DNA of 6,792 bases from Anaerolineae bacterium (GTDB lineage: Bacteria; Chloroflexota; Anaerolineae; Anaerolineales; Anaerolineaceae): contig JACRAG010000489.1 of assembly GCA_016213455.1 (NCBI GenBank), forward strand, positions 1 through 6,792, in the 5' to 3' direction. Below the pieces are notes generated by a model. That model saw only the letters and a list, made by a program, of their open reading frames with translations, searched no databases and was not told the DNA's origin. Position numbers and translations under genes: made by a program. Below, piece after piece: positions 1-5,897 of this stretch (positions are counted from its first letter, which is position 1; each line of letters starts with the position of its first letter).

Positions 1-380
1 CCTGGATCATGATCGTGTTTCCCATCGCACATCTGGCGGTTGGCGTGGGGTTGACTTATTCCACATTGTGCGGATTTCTCAACCGCACCGTGCTGGAAGT
101 CACCCGGGATGAAGTTTCCATATGGTTTGAGCCACTGCCCTGGTTGGGTGAGAAGACGATCAAAACTGTGGATTTGAAACAGTTGTATTGTAAAGAGAAA
201 GTGTCGAGTGGTAAGAACGGGAATTCATACACCTACCAGCTGATGGCAGTGACGCAGGACAACAAAGAAGTGAAGTTGTTGGAGAACCTGGATTCTGCGG
301 ATATCGCCCTGTTTTTTGAGCAGCAGGTGGAGACCTGGTTGAAAATCCGCGACTTGCCAGTGGTTGGCGAGGTCAAATAA
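1..380 (+). CDS. Uncharacterised membrane-anchored protein, C-terminal part (5' truncated)
   Basis: This reading frame is open to the left edge (codons TGG, ATC, then ATG at 9), so the true start is probably outside the window; no Shine-Dalgarno sequence is visible before the ATG at 9. It ends with TAA at 378-380. Numbering from that ATG, residues 2-20 are hydrophobic and look like a membrane segment. It is followed by LNRTVLEV (24-31), PLPWLG (42-47), QLYCKEKVSSGKNG (58-71) and a C-terminal helix containing EQQVETWLKI (104-113). The soluble part alternates short strands and ends in a helix, which could be a PH-like fold, but this is inference. I recall similar unnamed bacterial proteins with an LNRT...PLPW pattern; no function is assigned. 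Its GC content, hand-counted at about 50%, is lower than in the genes to the right, and it converges on the minus-strand operon across a shared terminator. Confidence 0.75.
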   Translation, partial: WIMIVFPIAHLAVGVGLTYSTLCGFLNRTVLEVTRDEVSIWFEPLPWLGEKTIKTVDLKQLYCKEKVSSGKNGNSYTYQLMAVTQDNKEVKLLENLDSADIALFFEQQVETWLKIRDLPVVGEVK

Positions 381-406
381 TCGGTAAAGCGCATGATTGC
401 AACAAA

Positions 407-438
407 AAAATCTTCCCTGCGTGATCAGGGAAGATTTT
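407..438. terminator. Bidirectional intrinsic terminator
   Basis: The arms at 407-419 (AAAATCTTCCCTG) and 426-438 (CAGGGAAGATTTT) are perfect inverse complements of 13 bp around the 6-base loop CGTGAT. On the plus strand the stem runs into TTTTCTTGTT. On the minus strand it runs into TTTTTTTGTT (complement of 401-410). The hairpin lies 26 bp after the stop of the left gene and 18 bp after the stop of the last minus-strand gene, so it can end both converging transcripts. Confidence 0.9.
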
Positions 439-456
439 CTTGTTGGGGTTAGCCGG

Positions 457-909
457 TCATCCGGCGTGAGCCTTGAGTCGTTCGTCGATGAAATCCGCCC
501 AGATGCCTTCGGGTTCCCAGATTTCCATCATCGTCTCCCGGCACACCTCCGGGTCTTCCTTTCTGACGAGTACGCGGTGTAGAAAAACAAATGCCGAGAC
601 GCGCATGTTGCGGGCGCAGTGGACGAAGAGCTTCTTGCCAGCCTGCTGTTCCAGCGCCGCAAAGAAAGCAGCAAGGTCGGCTGGTTGCGGGGCTTCCCAA
701 ACCACCGGGATGGCAATGTAGGTCATGCCCAGGCTTTCGACCAGGTTGTGTTCATCGGGGATGTAATCCGGCGAGGCGGGCATGGCAAGGTTGATCACCA
801 CCTGGCAGCCGGCCTCGCGAATGGAAGCGAACTGGTGCGAGAAAGGTTGCCCGGCGGTGAGCAGGTCGGGCCGGATCTCAAGAAAGTCCTGGATTTCATT
901 AAGATTCAT
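457..909 (-). CDS. Protein tyrosine phosphatase-like protein with altered P-loop
   Basis: This 150-residue protein has the size and layout of a small dual-specificity/tyrosine phosphatase: a strand-helix core (RPDLLTAGQP at 13-22, VVINLAMPA at 37-45), IPVVWEAP at 67-74, and the active-site-like loop VHCARNMRVSAF at 96-107. The Cys is 98, but the usual HCxxGxxRS/T is changed: Asn101 replaces Gly, and Val104 sits where the catalytic Arg should be, with Arg103 one place early. The usual general-acid Asp is also not obvious; Glu72 is in that area. I recall a bacterial family named as protein tyrosine phosphatase-like that shares WExP and HCAxNxRxSAF, so this is probably a family trait rather than damage. 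Catalysis is uncertain. The ATG at 909 is preferred because GAGG (916-919) lies 6 bases before it; a TTG at 921 in the same frame lacks this support. The gene starts 8 bp after the transglutaminase-like gene and is last in the operon. Confidence 0.85.
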   Translation of the reverse strand: MNLNEIQDFLEIRPDLLTAGQPFSHQFASIREAGCQVVINLAMPASPDYIPDEHNLVESLGMTYIAIPVVWEAPQPADLAAFFAALEQQAGKKLFVHCARNMRVSAFVFLHRVLVRKEDPEVCRETMMEIWEPEGIWADFIDERLKAHAG

Positions 910-917
910 GCTTTGCC

Positions 918-1562
918 TCAATGCCCACCAGACGGGCCTTTATACAGGCCATCCATATTCACGCCGATCATATTGGTGCGGTAGGAGCGTTCATCCAGCC
1001 TGGAAAGACGGGAAATTTGGGCTGGATTGATCACAGGGATCATCTTGCGCGCATAAAAAATCGTGTTGACCTGTTCAGCCGCCTGTTCATCCACCTGCCA
1101 GGGCAGGTGATTGTAGCGCGCCAGGTTAAAAGGACGCATGTAACCACGCAGGGTTTTCAACCCATCGACGTTGAAAAAGACCTCAAAGTAACTCATCACC
1201 AGCTCACGCAGGCTGCGATACACGGGTTCACGGTATCGCAAGCCGGCGAAGTTGGATTTGGCTACCGCACCGTAACAGCCGTCGATGTTGAAGATCGCCA
1301 ACACATGGTCGTCATCGGTGAAGGGTTCCGGCACCAGGTCGAGCAGCAGGGGAGGGAAGCCAATGTGACTGAGCGCCAGCGCCGCGAGCATCCCGCCGTC
1401 CAGGCAGTGGCACTGGCGATCCTGCATCACCTGCAAAGGCGCCCGGTTGCGGTCCTCGCCGATATAGGGCAGGCTGTCCAGATAAGCCTGGATTTCCAGC
1501 GGAGTCGTCAAGCCGGTGAAAATGGCGCTGTTGGTCGGGTCGAGGTGGTCGGCGAAATTCAT
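918..1562 (-). CDS. Transglutaminase-like (papain-like fold) protein of unknown role
   Basis: This 214-residue protein has no signal peptide or membrane segment and is presumably cytoplasmic. The region CHCLDGGMLAALAL (51-64) resembles the cysteine-bearing helix of transglutaminase-like proteins, with Cys53 (or Cys51) as candidate nucleophile. DDDHVLAIF (83-91) supplies a candidate His86 at the start of a strand. YGAVAKSNF (97-105), with Asn104 18 residues after the His, could complete the triad. The C-terminal half, including RSLRELVMSYFEVFFN (116-131) and a helical tail, is not known to me from a named enzyme. I therefore call the fold, not the substrate. The ATG at 1562 is chosen because GGAGG (1567-1571) lies 4 bases upstream. 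A GTG at 1577, which would overlap the asd stop as GTGA, is possible but has no ribosome-binding site. The gene begins 11 bp after asd and ends 8 bp before the phosphatase-like gene. Confidence 0.8.
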   Translation of the reverse strand: MNFADHLDPTNSAIFTGLTTPLEIQAYLDSLPYIGEDRNRAPLQVMQDRQCHCLDGGMLAALALSHIGFPPLLLDLVPEPFTDDDHVLAIFNIDGCYGAVAKSNFAGLRYREPVYRSLRELVMSYFEVFFNVDGLKTLRGYMRPFNLARYNHLPWQVDEQAAEQVNTIFYARKMIPVINPAQISRLSRLDERSYRTNMIGVNMDGLYKGPSGGH

Positions 1563-1573
1563 TGCCCCTCCAG

Positions 1574-2626
1574 TCACTGGATGAAACCCAATTGCACCAA
1601 TAATTCTGCATTATAGAGTGATCCGCCGGCGGCGCCGCGGATGGTGTTGTGAGAGAGCACCACCATGCGCGCGTCGAAGAGCGAGTCGGGGCGCACCCGA
1701 CCGACCACGGTGGTCATACCGCTTCCGGTCATGCGGTCCAGGCGCGGCTGCGGGCGGTTATCCTCACCGCGCACCAGGATGGCCGGTTTGGGCGCGGAAG
1801 GCAGCTCGCGGGCAATTTCTGGCGCTTCATAGGCGGCAAGCACTGCGGCGACCTGGGCCGGAGAGGCTTTTTCGACAAACTCGATCGACAGGCAGACGGT
1901 GTGTCCATCGCTGACCGCGACGCGGTTGGTGTGCGCCGAGATGCCAAAATCGGCCAGTTCAATTCTACCGTCCCGGTATGCGCCGAGCATTTTCCGCGGT
2001 TCCCATTCCACCTTGTCTTCCTCGCCGCCAATGTAGGGAATCACGTTGTCGATGATGTCCATCGAGGGCACGCCGGGATAGCCAGCGCCGGAAAGGGCTT
2101 GCAGCGAGACGGCAAAAACCCGTTTCAGGCCAAAGGCGTCTTGCAAAGCTTTGAGCGCCACGGTCATGCCGGTGGAGGTGCAGTTCGGGTTGGTGGCAAT
2201 CAGTCCGGACCAGCCGCGTTTTTCCCGTTGGGTGGGGATGATAAAGGCATGATCGGGATTGACTTCGGGGAGCAGGATGGGCACGTCAGCTTCGGCGCGG
2301 TAGGCCGAGGCGTTGGAGCACACCGCGGTTCCAGCCCGCGCGAAGGCTGGCTCGATGTCACGGGCGGCGTCAGCCGGAAGGCCGGAGAAAGCCAGCGGAA
2401 CCTGCACCTCGTCGGGAGAGGAAACCAGCACCGGTAGATTGCGCGCCCAGGCTGGCATATCGCCAGCCAGCAGCCAACGGCAAACTTCGGCGTAGGTTTT
2501 ACCGTGGCTGCGTTCCGATCCGGTCACCGCCACCACCTCAAACCAGGGATGGTTATCCAACAATTGGATGAAGCGCTGACCAACGCTGCCGGTGGCTGCC
2601 AGGACTGCTACGGGGATTTTTTTCAT
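1574..2626 (-). CDS. asd: Aspartate-semialdehyde dehydrogenase (archaeal/fungal-type)
   Basis: This enzyme reduces aspartyl-4-phosphate with NADPH to aspartate semialdehyde, the branch point to lysine/diaminopimelate, threonine and methionine. It is cytosolic. The 350-residue protein is full length. It has the Rossmann nucleotide loop AATGSVGQRF (10-19), CSNAS (103-107), catalytic Cys149 in TNPNCTST (145-152), LQALSGAGYPG (175-185) in the substrate region, and NRVAVSDGHT (234-243) with Arg235 for substrate binding and His242 as acid/base. The NPNC context, the SDGHT motif and the overall layout match the class found in archaea and fungi and in some bacteria, not the E. coli-like class. The ATG overlaps the lysC stop as ATGA (2623-2626), and AAGGA (2636-2640) inside lysC lies 9 bases upstream, so translation of the two is probably coupled. 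Its product is used by pathways not encoded in this window. Confidence 0.97.
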   Translation of the reverse strand: MKKIPVAVLAATGSVGQRFIQLLDNHPWFEVVAVTGSERSHGKTYAEVCRWLLAGDMPAWARNLPVLVSSPDEVQVPLAFSGLPADAARDIEPAFARAGTAVCSNASAYRAEADVPILLPEVNPDHAFIIPTQREKRGWSGLIATNPNCTSTGMTVALKALQDAFGLKRVFAVSLQALSGAGYPGVPSMDIIDNVIPYIGGEEDKVEWEPRKMLGAYRDGRIELADFGISAHTNRVAVSDGHTVCLSIEFVEKASPAQVAAVLAAYEAPEIARELPSAPKPAILVRGEDNRPQPRLDRMTGSGMTTVVGRVRPDSLFDARMVVLSHNTIRGAAGGSLYNAELLVQLGFIQ

Positions 2627-4059
2627 TTTGATTCATCCTTCTTGATCACCAGGTCATGCAACGTTTGCACGGCCGGGCGGACATCTTCTGATTTAAGAAC
2701 AAAACTGATCGACACCTCGGAGGATCCCTGGGCGATGGCAATCACGTTGATTTTTTTGTCACCCAGTGCGCTAAAAATGCGTCCGGCGACGCCGGGTGTG
2801 CTCTTCATGCCTTCACCCACCACAGTGACAATGACCACCTCGCCGGTTGCCCAAACCCGGTCGATATCTTTTCGCTCAAATTCGAAGCGAAATTCCCGCT
2901 GCAGGGCGGATGTGATCGCTTCGGCAGCCGTGACGGGCACGGCGAAACAAATCGCCTGTTCGGAAGAGGCCTGCGAGATCAGTGTGATGCTGGTGCCGAG
3001 GTTGGCAATGGCAGCAAAGGTGCGCGCTGCGACACCGGGTACACCCAACATGCCGCGACCTTCCAGGGTGATCAGGCTCTGCCCGCGGATGGCGGTGACG
3101 GATTTCACCACGTGGTGATCGGTGATCGGTAGTTCTGAAACGAGCTGGGTGCCGGCGTGATCAGGATTAAAGGTGTTTAAAACGCGCAGGCCGATGCCGG
3201 CTTCGATGACCGGGCGAATGGTTTTGGGGTGCAGCACTTTGGCTCCGGCATAGGCCAGCTCGGAGACCTCACGATAAGTCAATTCCTCGATGGTGGTGGC
3301 TTCCTTCACGATGCGCGGGTCAGCCGTCATGACGCCGTCCACATCAGTCCAGATCCAGACCTCGTCAGAGGGCAGGGTGGCGCCGATCAGTGCGCCGGTG
3401 TAGTCGCTGCCGCCGCGTCCCAGCGTGGTGGTGACCCCGTTGCGCGTGGCGCCGATGAAGCCGGTGACCACGGGAACAATGCCCTGATCCAACAATGTAT
3501 TCAGCACGGCGCGCGTCGCAGTCTGGGTGGCAGCCAGATCGGGGTGCGCGGATTGGAAATTGTCATCGGTGACGATAAACCGTGTGGCTTCCACGAACTG
3601 CGCGGTAACGCCGTTGTTGTCCAGCACGGCAGCCAGCAGGCGCACTGCCATGCGTTCGCCAATGGATGCGACCGCATCCAGCGCGCGCGAGGTGGCTTCA
3701 CCCAGCACGCCGATCGCCTGACACAGGTTGGCGAAATCCAGGATCAGCAGAGTGATCGCCCCGCGCACCTCGTCCTGCCTGGCGCGGTCGGTGATCAGGG
3801 CTTTCAACACGGCTTCATGTTTGTTTCGCAGCGTCTGGACCGTCTGGTTGTAAACCTCGGTTTCTCCGAGCGCCGCGGCAGTGGCGCTGTTCAGCAGCAG
3901 GTCGGTCACGCCGGAAAGGGCCGAAGTGACCACAACCAGGCGCGGAGTCAGCGCGCGCTGGCGTTGTATGATGAGCGCAGTTTGCGCCATGGCTTCCGGT
4001 GTGCCGACGGAAGTGCCGCCGAATTTCATAACCAGGGTTTGCGGAGCAGAGCCAACCAT
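2623..4059 (-). CDS. lysC: Aspartate kinase with two ACT domains
   Basis: This enzyme phosphorylates aspartate with ATP to aspartyl-4-phosphate, the first step of the aspartate amino-acid pathway. In this 478-residue protein the kinase domain carries KFGGTSVG (12-19), VVVTSALSGVTD (42-53), ATSRALDAVASIGER (122-136), TLGRGGSDYTG (212-222) and WTDVDGVMTADPR (237-249). Two C-terminal ACT domains follow at about 327-395 (VPGVAARTFAAIANLG) and 408-470 (TPGVAGRIFSALGDKKINV), the usual site of feedback control by lysine or threonine. Its length, and a helical insert around residues 58-95, resemble the longer LysC/ThrA-type kinases rather than the shorter Bacillus-type ones. No homoserine dehydrogenase domain is attached. 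GAGG (4067-4070) lies 7 bases before the ATG. The promoter sits just upstream and the leader is only about 25 bases, too short for a lysine riboswitch. Control is therefore likely by the ACT domains and possibly by a protein at the promoter repeat. Confidence 0.97.
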   Translation of the reverse strand: MVGSAPQTLVMKFGGTSVGTPEAMAQTALIIQRQRALTPRLVVVTSALSGVTDLLLNSATAAALGETEVYNQTVQTLRNKHEAVLKALITDRARQDEVRGAITLLILDFANLCQAIGVLGEATSRALDAVASIGERMAVRLLAAVLDNNGVTAQFVEATRFIVTDDNFQSAHPDLAATQTATRAVLNTLLDQGIVPVVTGFIGATRNGVTTTLGRGGSDYTGALIGATLPSDEVWIWTDVDGVMTADPRIVKEATTIEELTYREVSELAYAGAKVLHPKTIRPVIEAGIGLRVLNTFNPDHAGTQLVSELPITDHHVVKSVTAIRGQSLITLEGRGMLGVPGVAARTFAAIANLGTSITLISQASSEQAICFAVPVTAAEAITSALQREFRFEFERKDIDRVWATGEVVIVTVVGEGMKSTPGVAGRIFSALGDKKINVIAIAQGSSEVSISFVLKSEDVRPAVQTLHDLVIKKDESK

Positions 4060-4090
4060 AACGTTACCTCGAACGAAAGAATAAACCGAA

Positions 4091-4118
4091 ATTATAAGTC
4101 AACCAAAAGAAAAGTCAA
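4091..4118 (-). promoter_or_regulatory. Promoter of the lysC-asd operon
   Basis: On the minus strand, TTGACT (4113-4118) and a consensus TATAAT (4091-4096) are separated by 16 bases, a near-ideal sigma-70-type promoter. Transcription should start near 4084, giving a leader of about 25 bases that includes the GAGG ribosome-binding site of lysC. No other strong promoter was seen within the four-gene operon, so this one probably drives all four genes. Confidence 0.8.
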
Positions 4119-4121
4119 CCA
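4096..4121. repeat. Direct repeat in the divergent promoter region
   Basis: AAGTCAACCA occurs at 4096-4105 and again at 4112-4121, a 16-bp period. On the minus strand each copy reads TGGTTGACTT. The upstream copy contains the lysC -35 box and the downstream copy ends against its -10 box. It may be an operator for a regulator that binds two half sites on nearly the same helix face, or a simple duplication of promoter sequence. There are only two copies, so function is speculative. Confidence 0.5.
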
Positions 4122-4123
4122 GA

Positions 4124-4155
4124 TCGACAAATATCTTCTGCCTGCGCGATATAAT
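4124..4155 (+). promoter_or_regulatory. ecfA: Probable promoter of ecfA, giving a leaderless transcript
   Basis: A consensus TATAAT lies at 4150-4155. The best -35-like sequence is TCGACA at 4124-4129, but its 20-base spacing is long, so the -35 part is weak. The usual 6-8 base distance from the -10 box to the start of transcription lands at 4162-4164, on the ATG at 4164 itself. No Shine-Dalgarno sequence precedes that ATG, unlike the other internal genes here. Confidence 0.6.
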
Positions 4156-4163
4156 TCCCCATC

Positions 4164-5897
4164 ATGCAGACGATTATCACCGTTGAGGATGTGCATTTCG
4201 AATATACCGGCGAGGGAGGCAAGGGTTCTCCCGCGCTGCAGGGTGTTTCGCTCGAAATCCATGAAGGCGAATTCACCGTGCTTCTGGGCGCCAACGGCTC
4301 CGGCAAAACCACCCTGGCCCGGCATTTGAACGGATTATTGACCCCTACCAGCGGGCGGGTACAGGTTGGACGGCTGGACACACGCGAGCGGGCGAACCTG
4401 GGCAGCATCCGCCAGCGAGTCGGCATGGTCTTCCAGCATCCGGAGAACCAGATCATTGCGACGACGGTGGAAGAAGATGTGGCATTTGGCCCGGAGAACC
4501 TGGGCCTGGCTCCAGCGGAGATCCGCCAGCGCGTGGACGCGGCAATTGAGGCAGTTGGTTTGGATGCACACCGGCAGCGCTCACCGCATTTGCTTTCTGC
4601 GGGTCAAATGCAGCGCCTGGCCCTGGCGGGTGTTCTGGCGATGCGCCCGCGTTGTGTCATTTTTGATGAAGCGACCACCATGCTCGATCCAGCAGGTCGG
4701 CGCATGGCGTTGGAATTGATGACGGAACTGCGCTCGGCGGGCATGGCGGTGATGTTTGTGACGCACAACATGCAGGAAGTAGCCCTGGCTGACCGGGCAG
4801 TGGTCCTGGCATCTGGACGAAAAGTATTTGAAGGCACCCCGCGCGAATTATTCCAACGCGGTGAGTTGGAGTCCTGGGGCCTTGAAAGACCGCCCGCCGC
4901 TGCGCTGGCGCTCCGCCTGGGTCACCTGTTTGGTGAAGATTGGCGGGATGTACTTTCGGTGGCAGAACTGTTGGAGCGGCTTCCAGCTTCCAGGAAACGT
5001 TGTCCGTCTCCGGCAGCGACGCATGTGGAGGTACACCAACCTGACGCCATCCTTCAAGTTCAAGATCTTGAGCACACCTATATGCTCGGAACGCCGCTGG
5101 CTTATGCTGCCTTGCAGGGGGTGGATCTGGCAGTGCGGCAGGGTCGCGCCCATGGTTTGATTGGCGTGACCGGCGCAGGGAAATCCACATTGCTGCAGCA
5201 TCTGAACGGCCTGCTGCGCCCGCAAAAAGGTTCGGTTACGGTTTTGGGGTTGGATTTATCAGACCCGCAGGTGACCACCCGTCAGGTGACGCGCAGGGTG
5301 GGATTGGTGATGCAAAATCCCGAAATGCAATTCTTTGAGCAATATGTGGGCGATGAGATTGCCTACGGTCCCAAGCAAATTGACATCGATGAGTCGCTGG
5401 CGGCGCGGGTGCGATGGTCGATGGAACAGGTGGGGCTGGATTTTGAGCAGTTCAAGGATCGCTTCACCACCACCTTGAGCGGAGGAGAAAAACGTAAAGT
5501 CGCGCTGGCTTCCTTGTTGGCGATCAAGCCCGAGGTGCTGCTGCTGGATGAGCCGACCGCCGGACTGGATCCGCACGCACGGAGTGATGTTCTGCGAACG
5601 CTGCGCCGCCTGGGCGAGGAAGGCATGTCGGTGGTTTTATCCTCGCATGTGATGGAAGATGTGGCGGCGCTGGCAGCCGACGTGACGGCTTTCCGCAAAG
5701 GACAAACTGCCCTGGCAGGTTCTGCAGGCGAAGTTTTTTGGGATTTTGAGCGGCTCAACGAAATTGGCCTGGAGGCGCCGGTTTCCGCCAGGGTTGCTGC
5801 CCGGTTGTCCGAATTGGGCTGGCCGATCCCTCGTGGGGTGATCATTCCAGACACCCTGATGAACGTGGTGCAATCCTGCCTGGAGGGGACGCCATGA
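4164..5897 (+). CDS. ecfA: ECF transporter ATPase, fused EcfA1-EcfA2 double ABC protein
   Basis: This 577-residue cytoplasmic protein contains both ATPase halves of an energy-coupling factor importer, which are usually two separate proteins. The first half has Walker A GANGSGKTT (42-50), Q-loop VFQHPENQ (89-96), signature LSAGQ (144-148), Walker B VIFDEA (165-170, Glu169) and switch His201. The second has GVTGAGKST (334-342), Q-loop VMQNPEMQFFE (382-392), LSGGE (438-442), VLLLDEPTAGLD (458-469, Glu463) and His495. ATTMLDP in the first half and the QFFE Q-loop in the second suggest the order EcfA1 then EcfA2. Both sites keep their catalytic Glu and His, so both may hydrolyse ATP; the only signature deviation is Ala for Gly in LSAGQ. 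Fused double ATPases are known, for example YkoD of the thiamine-precursor transporter YkoEDC, but this is not proof of that substrate. The start at 4164 fits the upstream TATAAT, and the stop overlaps ecfT. Confidence 0.93.
   Translation: MQTIITVEDVHFEYTGEGGKGSPALQGVSLEIHEGEFTVLLGANGSGKTTLARHLNGLLTPTSGRVQVGRLDTRERANLGSIRQRVGMVFQHPENQIIATTVEEDVAFGPENLGLAPAEIRQRVDAAIEAVGLDAHRQRSPHLLSAGQMQRLALAGVLAMRPRCVIFDEATTMLDPAGRRMALELMTELRSAGMAVMFVTHNMQEVALADRAVVLASGRKVFEGTPRELFQRGELESWGLERPPAAALALRLGHLFGEDWRDVLSVAELLERLPASRKRCPSPAATHVEVHQPDAILQVQDLEHTYMLGTPLAYAALQGVDLAVRQGRAHGLIGVTGAGKSTLLQHLNGLLRPQKGSVTVLGLDLSDPQVTTRQVTRRVGLVMQNPEMQFFEQYVGDEIAYGPKQIDIDESLAARVRWSMEQVGLDFEQFKDRFTTTLSGGEKRKVALASLLAIKPEVLLLDEPTAGLDPHARSDVLRTLRRLGEEGMSVVLSSHVMEDVAALAADVTAFRKGQTALAGSAGEVFWDFERLNEIGLEAPVSARVAARLSELGWPIPRGVIIPDTLMNVVQSCLEGTP

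Noticed and set aside
921..1616. Plus-strand open frame of 231 codons opposite the transglutaminase-like gene
   Set aside because: The minus-strand frame has good ribosome-binding sites, operon spacing and fold motifs. The plus-strand translation has low-complexity His/Gln/Val-rich sequence and no motif.
1649..2437. Plus-strand open frame of 262 codons opposite asd
   Set aside because: It is fully antisense to asd, which has all its catalytic motifs. The translation shows no recognisable domain and no ribosome-binding site was seen.
4060..4163. Possible lysine riboswitch or leader peptide before lysC
   Set aside because: The promoter's predicted start leaves only about 25 bases of leader, far shorter than the lysine riboswitch, and no hairpin plus T-run or short Lys/Thr-rich frame is present.
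3229..4329. Long plus-strand open frame (366 codons) opposite lysC and running into ecfA
   Set aside because: It lies antisense to the well-supported lysC and then in a different frame of ecfA. Its translation is rich in Gln, His, Gly and Arg with no family motif, as expected for a shadow frame in GC-rich DNA.
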